NCBI GenBank assembly: GCA_030849805.1
Contig: JASANZ010002209.1
Coordinates: forward strand, 1-64,000
DNA from: Sergeia podlipaevii
Taxonomy: Eukaryota > Euglenozoa > Kinetoplastea > Trypanosomatida > Trypanosomatidae
Reading direction: 5' to 3'
DNA: 64,000 nt
The stretch's first letter is position 1. Each line of letters starts with the position of its first letter. Shown here piece by piece: positions 8,707 to 18,270 of this stretch. The position numbers and the translations under genes were made by a program. The notes beneath the pieces were generated by a model. That model had not been told where the DNA came from. It worked only from the letters and a program-made list of their open reading frames with translations, and searched no databases.

Positions 8707-10455
8707 ATGGCGAGCCCGGCTGCTGCCGCTACAAGCGAAGCTCAAGGCTCTGGTGTCCCTATGCTGGAGACCAAGCGCGACCTCAAGATCCTGCAGACCG
8801 GGCGTCCGGTCCCTGGCTACACCAACTCCTCCGAGTTGCTGGAGTCCCATTTGAATGTAACGGGCGGCAAGCCATACTTCCGCTTTCCCCCTGAGCCCAA
8901 TGGTTTTCTGCACATTGGTCATGCCAAAAGCATGAACCTAAACTTTGGTAGTGCTAGGGCACACAACGGCAAGTGCTACCTGCGCTACGATGACACAAAT
9001 CCTGAGGCGGAGGAGCAGGTGTACATTGACGCCATTGAGGAGATGGCGCGGTGGATGGGATGGAGCCCTGACACGATTACTTTTTCGTCCGACTACTTTG
9101 ACCAGCTCTATGAGTTTGCAATTCGTCTGATCAAGGACGGTAAGGCATATGTGGACCACAGCACTTCTGAGGAGCTCAAGCGTCAGCGTGAGCTGCGCGA
9201 AGACAGTCCCTGGCGCAATCGCAGCGTTGAGGACAACCTGAAGCTATTTGACTACATGCGCCAGGGTCGCTACGCGGAGGGTGAGGCGACATTGCGCGTG
9301 AAGGCGGACATGCAAAGTGACAATCCGAACATGCGCGATTTTATTGCGTATCGCGTCAAGTACGTGGAGCACCCGCACATCAAGGACAAATGGTGCATCT
9401 ATCCGAGCTACGACTACACACACTGCCTTATTGACTCTCTTGAAGATATTGACTACAGTCTTTGCACTCTTGAATTCGAAACGCGTCGTGAAAGCTATTT
9501 CTGGCTGCTCGACCAGCTCAATTTGTGGCGTCCGCACGTTTGGGAGTTTAGCCGCCTTAACGTTACTGGCTCACTCCTCTCCAAGCGGAAGATCAATGTA
9601 CTTGTCAAGAAAGGTATCGTGCGTGGCTTCGACGATCCCCGTCTCCTCACTCTTGCTGGCATGCGCCGTCGTGGGTACACACCCACCGCTATAAACAAGT
9701 TCTGCGATCTGGTAGGCATTACCCGCTCCATGAATGTGATCCAGGTTGCCATGCTTGAGAACACGCTGCGTGAGGATCTCGACGACCGTTGCGAGCGCCG
9801 GCAGATGGTGATGGACCCTATTAAGGTGGTTGTGGACAACTGGTCTGGTGTGAAGGAGGTGGAATGCCCAAACCACCCACGCAAGCCAGAGCTTGGGAAC
9901 CGCACTGTGGCTTTCACCAACACTTTCTACATTGACCGCAGCGACTTCAACACTGTTGATGACAACAGTAAGTTCTTTGGCCTTGCCCCGGGACCTCGCG
10001 CTGTCGGTCTCAAGTACTGCGGTAACATTGTGTGCAAGAGCTTCGAGCAGGACGCCACGGGCAAGCCCACTCTTATTCACGTAGATATTGATTTCGAGCG
10101 TGGTGTGAAGCCAAAGACTAACATTTCGTGGGTGAGCGCGACCGATGGCATCCCAGTGGAGGTCCGCATGTACACCCCGCTGCTCAAGGACGACCGCGCC
10201 GCTATCGACCCCGAGTTTCTCAAGTTTATTGATGACAAAAGCGAGACGGTTTGCAACGGCTTTGCGGAGAAGAGCGTCGGTGAGTTTAAGGTGTTTGAAT
10301 CCATCCAGGCTGAGCGCTTTGGTTACTTTGTGATGGATCCTGACACGAAGCCAGGCCACGTTGTCATGAACCGCGTGCTCGGCCTTCGTGAGGACAAGGA
10401 AAAGCAGCAGGTCCGTGCTCCCGCTGCGCCTAAGAAGAAGAAGGGTGAGGCGTAA
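8707..10455 (+). CDS. GlnRS: Glutaminyl-tRNA synthetase (class Ib)
   Basis: Charges tRNA-Gln. 582 residues from the first ATG; a GTG two codons earlier is not used as a start. Rossmann-fold signature PPEPNGFLHIGHAK is at residues about 62-75 (HIGH 69-72). A KMSKS-equivalent LLSKRKI is at about 290-296, and RYDDTNPEAEEQ and GFDDPRLLT are conserved GlnRS/GluRS blocks. The sequence between HIGH and KMSKS is GlnRS-type, not GluRS-type. The long N-terminal appended domain of many eukaryotic GlnRS is absent; only about 45 mostly low-complexity residues precede the core. The C-terminus ends in a Lys-rich tail (APKKKKGEA). In T. brucei a single GlnRS serves cytosol and mitochondrion because tRNAs are imported; whether this copy does so cannot be seen. 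Confidence 0.96.
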   Translation: MASPAAAATSEAQGSGVPMLETKRDLKILQTGRPVPGYTNSSELLESHLNVTGGKPYFRFPPEPNGFLHIGHAKSMNLNFGSARAHNGKCYLRYDDTNPEAEEQVYIDAIEEMARWMGWSPDTITFSSDYFDQLYEFAIRLIKDGKAYVDHSTSEELKRQRELREDSPWRNRSVEDNLKLFDYMRQGRYAEGEATLRVKADMQSDNPNMRDFIAYRVKYVEHPHIKDKWCIYPSYDYTHCLIDSLEDIDYSLCTLEFETRRESYFWLLDQLNLWRPHVWEFSRLNVTGSLLSKRKINVLVKKGIVRGFDDPRLLTLAGMRRRGYTPTAINKFCDLVGITRSMNVIQVAMLENTLREDLDDRCERRQMVMDPIKVVVDNWSGVKEVECPNHPRKPELGNRTVAFTNTFYIDRSDFNTVDDNSKFFGLAPGPRAVGLKYCGNIVCKSFEQDATGKPTLIHVDIDFERGVKPKTNISWVSATDGIPVEVRMYTPLLKDDRAAIDPEFLKFIDDKSETVCNGFAEKSVGEFKVFESIQAERFGYFVMDPDTKPGHVVMNRVLGLREDKEKQQVRAPAAPKKKKGEA

Positions 10456-11143
10456 GTAACGCTGTGCGTGCGGGCGATGGTGCCTTGATGAGTGGTGAGT
10501 GCGCGTGCATCGTAGAAAGCAACTGAGCACCAACAGCTAATCCACTGATCAACCTTTCAAAACTCTTTTAAACGTATGAAGAAGAAAAGAGAATGAAGTA
10601 TGGGGCGTGGACTAACGCTTTAATTTTTTCCTTTTTTTTCTGCTGAGAGATGTGCAAGTGTGTGTGTGAGAGAGACACTGCCTGCTATCTGAGAGCTCAC
10701 GTTCACTATTGTATGTACGTGTGCGCGCGGCCTCTCTGTGCCACCACTCTCCACTTCTCTCCGCCCTTTATAAGGCCAATACGATTAGTAGTTCTAAATC
10801 AAGCAAACTAAAGCAAACAAAGAAAGGAAAAGAAAGAAAAGGACGTATAGAGAAGAACTGTTAGGGTGGATCTCTACTACTTAGCTCTTTATGCTATGAC
10901 AACGTCGGCTGTCATGTTTAGTGTCTTTCTTTCTTTATTTTAAAAAAAATGAAAAGTATCTTTCTGTTCATTTGCTGTTTATATATTTGTGTTTTTTTTT
11001 TTTTTTGTGATGCTGCTTCCTCTTCCCTCCCCTCACTTGTATTACGAAAGTATGCCAGGTGCTTATTCTTAGAGAAGCATATCTTTTTTTTTTTCTAAAA
11101 AATAAAAAGCTTGGCAAGGTGGTATCAGTGACTTTATCATATC
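10456..11143. other. Intergenic spacer, GlnRS to 104-aa orphan
   Basis: About 0.69 kb. Contains GTGTGTGTGAGAGAGA (10661-10676), an A/G-rich stretch (10800-10845), a T-run at 10992-11006 and a pyrimidine tract 11015-11036 followed by AG 11049-11050 (candidate 93-nt 5' UTR). No gene seen. Confidence 0.5.
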
Positions 11144-11458
11144 ATGTCGTTCTCCAACGCCGATCTTCCCGGGTGTGCCGTGTCCAGCAACAATAGCGGA
11201 CAAGCTGACTCCGTGATTTCCACTTGCACTGCCCTCTCTGGCACCAGCCAGGCTCGCCTCGTTAACCATTACTCACCCATGTATGACAAGGCGTTTGAAC
11301 GCTCAACACTCAACTCTGGCACGTACATCGATGAGGAGCTCAGCGAGCTCCTTCTGGATGATCGCCGCCGTGGTGTGCCTAACCACATTACGGCAGATAA
11401 GAGTCTTAAGTGGTACATGCTTGAACGCCTCAAGTGTGGTGTTCTGATGCGCGAGTAG
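11144..11458 (+). CDS. Hypothetical protein, 104 aa
   Basis: Small soluble protein with no recognised family. Evidence that it is real: ATG follows a strong pyrimidine tract and AG, codon use is C/G-ending like its neighbours rather than like spacer ORFs, and composition is balanced. The N-terminal 35 residues are Ser/Thr/Ala rich and probably disordered. Residues about 45-104 look structured, with an acidic leucine helix (EELSELLLDDRRRG) and a basic C-terminal helix (SLKWYMLERLKCGVLMRE). There is no signal peptide, TM segment or zinc motif; four cysteines are scattered. It fills a normal gene slot between GlnRS and MSH3. Confidence 0.6.
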   Translation: MSFSNADLPGCAVSSNNSGQADSVISTCTALSGTSQARLVNHYSPMYDKAFERSTLNSGTYIDEELSELLLDDRRRGVPNHITADKSLKWYMLERLKCGVLMRE

Positions 11459-12587
11459 GCCAATCAGAACGCACGCGTTTGCCTATGCCGTTCCAGCATC
11501 TTGTGATGTTGTTGCGATGATGGGTAGTGTAGGGATGTGTGATGTGGTGAGGATGAATGTATTCATGTACGTTAAAATGCGTATGTATATCGTGGGCACA
11601 TGAATGAGCCGTCAAACATCGATATTAAATGTTTTTTTTTTATTATTCTTGGTATTGCTTCTGATATTATCCTTTTTGAATTCTTCATGAGACTCTTGCT
11701 TTTTCATCTTGCTTTACTGCAAATGCAAGTGCTGAAATATATCAAAAAAATAGAAAAGGCGAGAAAACGAAACAGCGTTGCATATATATGAATAAATATT
11801 TATATTTATTTCTGTTTTTCCTTTTATCTTGGAATTATGGAAAAGGCCGACTTTGTGTCATCTATGGCGAGATGGTATACATTAGAAACGACAACGCTGA
11901 GTAAGCCGATTGACACGTGTTTTTAAGATGCAGCAATGGGTGGCATGCTTCTTGACTTAAAACGCGTAGCGGCACCGCTATTGCTAAAGTCGCGCGATTT
12001 TTATTATTATTTATACATCTTTTTCTTTCTTACCCAGCGAAAGCTGGGGCTCCCTGATACATGAAGAATGCAGTATATACAAGAGTACACTTATATATAT
12101 ATATATATATATTTCCCTGCAGGTGTACGATATGCTCTTCAATAGGGGGTACAATTGCTTTGTATATGCTTGTTATTGTCTTTTCTTTGACTTATCAGAA
12201 CAAGTGATGATCTATTTTTTTAAAGGAAAAATATGCCACGCTTTTACATTTGGCATTCAAGTGTACGGTGGGAGGGACTCTCACAGGGTGTCGCTTTTCT
12301 CCTCCTGGCTGTTAACTGTCTTTTGGCTTCAGTGCGTTTGTCTTTTTTTTTTTCTTTGTCGCTGTTGATATAGATAGCATATAGTACACATATTTTATTG
12401 CAGCTGAGGATTATTTTTTTTTTTCCTTTGGCTAAACGATTGCTCTGTGTACGTTTGAATAGTATAAGAAGCATATAATCATAGAAATTGCGTATAAAAA
12501 TAGAGTGCGAAAGACACATCAGTCAATACGCTTCACTTGCGTGCATTATAATTATTATTTTTAAAGAGCGCAATTATTGTAGCTAGC
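11459..12587. other. Intergenic spacer, 104-aa orphan to MSH3
   Basis: About 1.1 kb, AT-rich. Holds a TA repeat (12091-12112), T-runs at 12342-12354 and 12414-12425, and candidate acceptors AG 12372-12373 and 12461-12462 (the latter giving a 126-nt MSH3 5' UTR). An 81-codon frame at 12123 is Phe/Cys-rich and overlaps pyrimidine tracts, so it is not called. Confidence 0.5.
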
Positions 12588-15479
12588 ATGTCCAAGAGAC
12601 CACGAGAGGATGGAGCTGAAGAGGTGCGCAAGGCCATCGAATTACTCTGCTGTAGACCTGCAGTCGCTGGCGAAACGGACGGCGTGTCTCTCACGCCACT
12701 GGAGAGGCAAGTCGTGGCGATGAAGTCGTCACTGCCGCGACACGTGTTGCTGCTTGTGGCGTGTGGGTATCGTGTCAAGGTGTATGGACGTGATAGCCGT
12801 ACCGTGAGCCGCCGCTTTGGCATCATGTGCATTCCTGGCCAACCTTTTGAGTACAGCAGCGTGCCGTACACCCGTATTGATCTTTATATTCACCGCCTTG
12901 TGGCAATGGGCTATCACGTTGCTTTTGCAGACCAGGAGTCTGCAGCGGTACGTGCGGTGGGCGGCGTCCGCTCAGGTATCTTCACACGAACCATTGAGCG
13001 TTGCTACAGTCGTGGCACCTTGTTGCCTGGTGAGTGTGTCGTGTCCAATGAAGCAGGGGCGGGTGGCAGCGCAATGGGTGATAAGCCAACCGAAGCGGAG
13101 GAAGGCGACGGAGACGGAGAGGGCGAGGAGGTGCTTGAGGATTGTCTAGGGAGGGCGGAGCGGGCATCTCGAGCTGAGACCTCAGAGCTCTTCATGTGTT
13201 TCATTTCTTCTGTCGGTACGCGCGAGGTGATGGTGGAGCTAGTTAGTTTTGTGACACGACGTAGGGACACACAGACCTTTGCCTCACCGCTTGAGCTTGA
13301 GGATGTGCTGCACAGGTACGATATCGTGGAGGTGGTCATTGTTGGCCGCGACGTCAAGGCGGAGGGTTCTGTTAGCAATGCCAATGATGAATCCCCCTTG
13401 AGACTGTTGGATAGCGAATATGCTCACACGCTGGACCGCACGCTGACTTTGCACTTTGGGCCAACGCCAACTGGGGAAGAAGATGGGCGGTGTGTTAGCG
13501 TGAGTAGCTTTAGGATGGGGCGGACGCAAACACTAGGTGCCGCCATCGAGGCGTACCTGAAGCCCTATGGACTCGACGTTGCGTACGCCCAGATGCTTGC
13601 ACACTCTAGCACCGCTTCGGGCGTGGAACAACAGGAGGAGCCGCGGAGGTCGGAGGCGGATGGTAAAACAGCAGAGACTACTCTGGCTCTACCTGGCGTA
13701 TCACTGCGGGCCCTGGATATTTTCATGAGCGGAGTGGGTGTGCATGGCTCCATGCTGGCATTGCTGGATCGCACCGTCACCAGCTGTGGCTCCAGACGGT
13801 TACGCGCGTGGCTAGCCGCTCCTGCAGCCACCTTGAGCACCATCGTGGCGCGTCAGCAATGCGTCACGTTCTTGCGAAATGGACAAGATGCAGGTGCTGT
13901 GGAGTCAATACTTCAAGAGTGCAGTCGTGTGGGCGATGTGGAGGCGACGCTGGGGAAGCTACACGCACAGCGATGTGGCGTGCTAGAGTTCACGCGTTTA
14001 CTGCGCATGGTCCGAAGTGTCAGCTGTCTTGCCATTGAAGCGATAGAAACCGCCGCGAGCACGCAGCTCCCACCGTTACTTCAAGAGGTCCTACGAAGCG
14101 CTGGGGCACCGCACACGCGCGACTTTTTGCTGAGGCACGCGGCGGAAGTAAACTTGACCGCCACCACTCCGCTGGAGATGTACACTACTGCTACGTCCAG
14201 CGGAAATGGTGCGTCTGCGATGAAGGTGCCTGCTTCTCTTGTAGAGCACATAAAGGCGCGCGATGCTGCTTTGGAGGCGTTGCAGGCGGAGTTGGTGGCT
14301 GCCCGAGCAACGTTGCATCTACCAGGGTTGGAGTACAGGACGATTGCTGGAACAGCGTTCACACTCGATATTCCTGCGGCGAAGGCGGCACACGCTCCCC
14401 GTGAGTGGACGGTGATATCTCGCACAAAGGCAAACGTGAGGTTCCATACACCTGTAGTTGTGCGTGAGAACATCGCCTTGTGTGCAGCACGCGAGCGAAT
14501 GGCTGTGGCGGCGTCTGTGGCCTGGCAGCAGCGACAGGCGGAGTTGGCGGCTTGCGTAGAGGACATGGTTGCTCTCACTGCCACCATTAGCGCCGTGGCG
14601 ATTCTGGATGTGCTGCGCAGTTTTGCGCTGGTGTCTGCGGGTCCTGGGTACGTGGCGCCGAAGATAATTGAGTTTCCAAATGAAGAGGATGTGAGGAGCG
14701 GTGCCTGTGCGCCACTCGAGATACAAGCCGGCCGTCATCCTGTGATGGATCGACTGATGCACGGTCAGTACGTGGCGTGTGATGCAACTGTGCATGTTGG
14801 CAGCACGTGGCTGCTCACGGGTCCCAACATGGGTGGGAAATCCGCATTCATGCGCATGTTGGGTACATTTGTGGTGCTCGCACAGCTGGGCTGCTATGTG
14901 CCAGCACGTGCGGCTACACTGCCTGTGTTTGCAGGGTTGTACTGTCGCATGGGTGCCAGTGACTCTATTCTTGAGGGTTCCTCTACTTTCTTAACTGAAA
15001 TGGATGAGACGAGCCGCATTTTGAGGGTCCCAGCACTGTCGCGGTCATTGGTGCTGATGGACGAGCTGGGTCGTGGCACGAGCAGCTTCGATGGCGTAGC
15101 AGTGGCTGCGGCCACGCTGAAGTATTTAACGCAGCACCGCGTCACGGGACTCTTTGTGACACATTATAACACCTTGTGCGAGCCGTACGCGAAGAAGGCG
15201 AGAGCGCAGGATCGTGCCGAGGTGGAGTGCTACTACATGGGCTTTGAGCGGCTGACTGCGGCAGCCGCAGAAGCAGAGGGCCGTCGCGCGGGTGTTGTGT
15301 TCACCTACAAAATCTGCAGGGGCGTTACTCCATCAAGTTTTGGCGTAGAAGTGGCGAAACTGGCGGGGCTGCCAGAACGAGTGACGGACGTTGCCGCACG
15401 AATGAGCTCAGAGCAACAGGCGGTGCAGGAGCGCCGGGCAGCCGTGGGGACTATCGCAAAGTTCCTCCGCAAGGGATGA
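12588..15479 (+). CDS. MSH3: DNA mismatch repair protein MSH3 (MutS homologue)
   Basis: Pairs with MSH2 to form MutS-beta, which recognises insertion/deletion loops (family knowledge). 963 residues. The mismatch-binding domain starts near residue 35 with TPLERQVVAMKSSLPRHVLL and RVKVYGRDSRTVSRRFGI, the MSH3-type version. It lacks the FxE mismatch wedge of MSH6 and MutS, which favours MSH3. A Gly/Glu/Asp-rich low-complexity insert follows at about 152-190. The ATPase domain has Walker A TGPNMGGKSAFMR (about 743-755), Walker B LVLMDELGRGTSSFDG (about 821-836) and the THYNTL switch (about 858-863); all look intact. No PCNA-interacting PIP box is evident at the N-terminus. Similar-length MSH proteins (MSH2, 4, 5, 6) fit less well. 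Confidence 0.87.
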   Translation: MSKRPREDGAEEVRKAIELLCCRPAVAGETDGVSLTPLERQVVAMKSSLPRHVLLLVACGYRVKVYGRDSRTVSRRFGIMCIPGQPFEYSSVPYTRIDLYIHRLVAMGYHVAFADQESAAVRAVGGVRSGIFTRTIERCYSRGTLLPGECVVSNEAGAGGSAMGDKPTEAEEGDGDGEGEEVLEDCLGRAERASRAETSELFMCFISSVGTREVMVELVSFVTRRRDTQTFASPLELEDVLHRYDIVEVVIVGRDVKAEGSVSNANDESPLRLLDSEYAHTLDRTLTLHFGPTPTGEEDGRCVSVSSFRMGRTQTLGAAIEAYLKPYGLDVAYAQMLAHSSTASGVEQQEEPRRSEADGKTAETTLALPGVSLRALDIFMSGVGVHGSMLALLDRTVTSCGSRRLRAWLAAPAATLSTIVARQQCVTFLRNGQDAGAVESILQECSRVGDVEATLGKLHAQRCGVLEFTRLLRMVRSVSCLAIEAIETAASTQLPPLLQEVLRSAGAPHTRDFLLRHAAEVNLTATTPLEMYTTATSSGNGASAMKVPASLVEHIKARDAALEALQAELVAARATLHLPGLEYRTIAGTAFTLDIPAAKAAHAPREWTVISRTKANVRFHTPVVVRENIALCAARERMAVAASVAWQQRQAELAACVEDMVALTATISAVAILDVLRSFALVSAGPGYVAPKIIEFPNEEDVRSGACAPLEIQAGRHPVMDRLMHGQYVACDATVHVGSTWLLTGPNMGGKSAFMRMLGTFVVLAQLGCYVPARAATLPVFAGLYCRMGASDSILEGSSTFLTEMDETSRILRVPALSRSLVLMDELGRGTSSFDGVAVAAATLKYLTQHRVTGLFVTHYNTLCEPYAKKARAQDRAEVECYYMGFERLTAAAAEAEGRRAGVVFTYKICRGVTPSSFGVEVAKLAGLPERVTDVAARMSSEQQAVQERRAAVGTIAKFLRKG

Positions 15480-15919
15480 GGGTGCGTGGATGGGTGGGTG
15501 TGCCTATCGTTTGTCTTCTTGACCGCAATTTCATATATATATCAATGTTGCTCACACATACATACTTATAAATTGTTGCTTCTGCCACAAAATGAAAAGA
15601 TTGCTGCAACTTTACATTTTTTTTTTTCTCTTGTTCTCGAAAAGCGCGGCAAACACTTAAATAGTAGCCCAGTTCACATTTTTGATTTAATCCTGTTTCT
15701 TCTCCATCGTGTCTTTGTTTTATAACTATGAAGAGTGGAAAGTGCAGCCCACAGTGAAGTTTGTAGTTCATTTATAGGGAAACGGCCGGTCATACACACA
15801 CCTCGCAATTTGTGGAGAAGGGCCTCTTAGCTGTTTTCTTTTTTGTTTCACCGTTCATACACGTGTATCTATATTTGCGTATTATTATTACTATTATCAT
15901 CACTTGTTAGCGTGTTCAC
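15480..15919. other. Intergenic spacer, MSH3 to HRD1-like E3
   Basis: 0.44 kb. T-run at 15618-15629 and pyrimidine stretch 15833-15856. AG at 15909-15910 would leave only a 9-nt 5' UTR, so an upstream AG may be used instead. No gene seen. Confidence 0.5.
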
Positions 15920-17662
15920 ATGGCGTTGGGTTCTGCACTCAAAAATCCTTTGGTGTACGTGATCTGCAGCTACGCGCTACTTGGCTTGTTTGTGTGGGAC
16001 TACGCCACCTCGTACGTTGAATTTTTCCCTACCGTGGTGGCCCTTACCAATTCCTCTAGTTTTACGCTGCTTTCCGCGAATGGAGTCCTGGCCACCGTCG
16101 TGCTGCTTTGGCTCGTGGCTCGAAAGACATTTTTTGGCGTCTTGTTTCCTCCAGAAGATCAGATGATTCGACAGGCTACGCCGATGCTCGTGGTGGAGTG
16201 CGTGATTGTGCCCCTCTACTTTAGTCGCCCCCTTTTTGGGTTCTTTGCTGTTGTCAACCTCTTTACTCTGGTTTGGTATCTCCTTCACAAGGTCGCAGAG
16301 GAGCGCATCAACACCGTCGTGACGTTGCTGGGTCGGAGGCATCGTGCGAACTTGAGTATTCGTCTCGGTATTTTTTTGTACATCGCCACGCAGGTGAATC
16401 TGCTAGTGCTCTACACTGCGTGGGGCATGTCAAAGAGCGGCAAGGAGGAGACTGCCATCATGTGCTATCACGTCATGCTCTTTTTCGCACTGATGTTTCT
16501 CTCTGTCATCCGTTCCTCTGTGCGCTTCACCCACCTGCTGGTGTACGGTGATGACAACCGCTCAACCCTCGCGTTTTGTGGCGAGACCGTTGCCAGAGTG
16601 GTGGAGGACATGGTGAATGTTGTATTCTTCTTGTACGTCTCAGTTGTTTCAACAATTCCGTTCCCGATGATACGCATCTTCGTTGCTAGCATTTTTGATC
16701 TTTATGAGGCCACATTGCAAGTATGCAGCTATACAATGCTGCGCTACCTACCCGATGCGACGGCGCAGGACCTTGAGCGCGACACGCGCTGCACCATCTG
16801 CTACGAAAACATGGAACTTGGCTACCAGTCGAAGCGGCTTGCATGCGGTCACTGTTACCACGATCGTTGCCTGCAGCGCTGGTTCGAAGCCCATCGTACC
16901 TGTCCGTATTGCCGTGCAGATCTCTTTAAGCATAAGTTGAGCTCAAGGTTCTTTCGTGGCGGTGCTCGGCAAGCGCAGGCTGCGCAAGACGCTCCGCAGC
17001 AGCAACAGCAGCAACCGCAACGGCAAGGCATTCCTGCTGACGTGGCGGCTGCACGGCGAGAGTTGGAGCAAGCATTTCAGCAAATAGTGCCTGCGGTCAT
17101 GCAGGGCGGCCAACAGCAGGCCCTTCCAGGACTTCCGCATCCCCCTGGGGTAGAGGCACAGCGGCAGCTGACACCATCTTCTTCTGGTCCCCACACAGTG
17201 TACGTGCCCTTGCCAGTGGCGGACCTGGAGGTGCCTGAGGAGGATGTACAGCGCGAGTTTGCAAGGTATCAAGCACAGATGGCGCGTGAACAGGTTGCAG
17301 GTACTACATCTAGTGGCGAGGCAGTTGGTGCTAGTGCTCTTGCTCTTAAAGCACCAGCTGCTGCTACTTTCTCTGCCCCTACGACCTCCACCATCACTGC
17401 TGCAACCTCGGCCCGAGCTCCCGCTGGTGACGCTGAGGGTGCGAACAAGACACGGCTCTCACCTCTCAGTCACACCGTCACCAACGCTGATGGCGGCAAT
17501 GCCGCTGTTGTCTACTCGTCTGTAAGCCCCATGCAAGCGATGCGCATTAGAGGAGCGCTTCGTACTAGCCTCCGCGAGGCTGCCTATGCTCGCTTTCAGG
17601 ATAGCATTCGTAAGGCTCAGGAAGAGCTTGATGAAAGTCTTCGTAGAGCGCAACAACTTTAA
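15920..17662 (+). CDS. HRD1: HRD1/synoviolin-like ER membrane RING E3 ubiquitin ligase
   Basis: 580 residues. The N-terminal half has about six hydrophobic segments (about 10-30, 45-67, 85-118, 148-170, 180-200, 228-258), followed by a RING-H2 domain at 291-332. Visible ligands are CTICYEN, CGHCYHDRCL and CPYC (C3H2C3 pattern). Membrane-embedded N-terminus plus this RING is the architecture of HRD1, the channel and ligase of ER-associated degradation. The C-terminal 240 residues are low-complexity (poly-Gln at about 360-375, Ala/Thr/Ser) and end in an amphipathic helix (SLREAAYARFQDSIRKAQEE) that could bind ubiquitin or Cdc48-type partners, although this is inference. AMFR/gp78 has a similar layout, but its CUE domain is not seen. 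Confidence 0.8.
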   Translation: MALGSALKNPLVYVICSYALLGLFVWDYATSYVEFFPTVVALTNSSSFTLLSANGVLATVVLLWLVARKTFFGVLFPPEDQMIRQATPMLVVECVIVPLYFSRPLFGFFAVVNLFTLVWYLLHKVAEERINTVVTLLGRRHRANLSIRLGIFLYIATQVNLLVLYTAWGMSKSGKEETAIMCYHVMLFFALMFLSVIRSSVRFTHLLVYGDDNRSTLAFCGETVARVVEDMVNVVFFLYVSVVSTIPFPMIRIFVASIFDLYEATLQVCSYTMLRYLPDATAQDLERDTRCTICYENMELGYQSKRLACGHCYHDRCLQRWFEAHRTCPYCRADLFKHKLSSRFFRGGARQAQAAQDAPQQQQQQPQRQGIPADVAAARRELEQAFQQIVPAVMQGGQQQALPGLPHPPGVEAQRQLTPSSSGPHTVYVPLPVADLEVPEEDVQREFARYQAQMAREQVAGTTSSGEAVGASALALKAPAAATFSAPTTSTITAATSARAPAGDAEGANKTRLSPLSHTVTNADGGNAAVVYSSVSPMQAMRIRGALRTSLREAAYARFQDSIRKAQEELDESLRRAQQL

Positions 17663-18270
17663 TGAATTTGAGTCCATTTTCTCCCTCTGTTGCCTCCAGA
17701 CTTTTTGTTTTGTATTTAGCAGGGACGCAGCTTTTTTTATCTTTAATGTTTTTTTTTCCTGTTCTTTTTCTTTTCTTTTCGTATTGTGTGCGATTGTTCA
17801 TTGCACTTTTCTTTGCTAGTTGCGGAGGTGTTAGTGCGTGTTTTTTTTTCTGGGCTTCTTTGGGATATGCAGAAATGTGTGCTTGAGATCTACAAGCGAG
17901 AAAGAACAACAAAAAGGGAAGAGGGGGGGGGGTTGCTTTACATCTGTTTATTATTTCTTCTGTGATGACTGAAAAAGAAGTAAAGCTGAACGCGGCTTGT
18001 GACTATACTTTGTTACTTATATGTAAGTGCTTGTCTCTCTCTTTTTTTTTCTTCTTGTTTATAACCGAAGGAGGCCTTTCTGTCACAAAGGACGGCAAAC
18101 ACCATTTTAACAGGCTTCCTTCCTCTATCGTGTCAGCGTGCATTTAGCTGATAAGGAGAAATTTGCTCTAGTGAATAAAGGTTGTTTGCGTTTACGTCTC
18201 TGACGCGCGTAAAGTGAGAAAGGGTGTGACAACGTGTGTATATATATATTAGTATTTAGCTTACAAAACG
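17663..18270. other. Intergenic spacer, HRD1-like to mitochondrial candidate
   Basis: About 0.61 kb. Has a T-rich stretch 17725-17780, a G-run of ten around 17924-17933, and a pyrimidine tract 18030-18061 followed by AG 18069-18070 (candidate 201-nt 5' UTR). A TA repeat lies at 18238-18251. No gene seen. Confidence 0.5.

Noticed and set aside
9571..10533. Antisense open frame (320 codons, - strand) opposite GlnRS
   Set aside because: Same codon-bias shadow; no domain and no processing signals on that strand.
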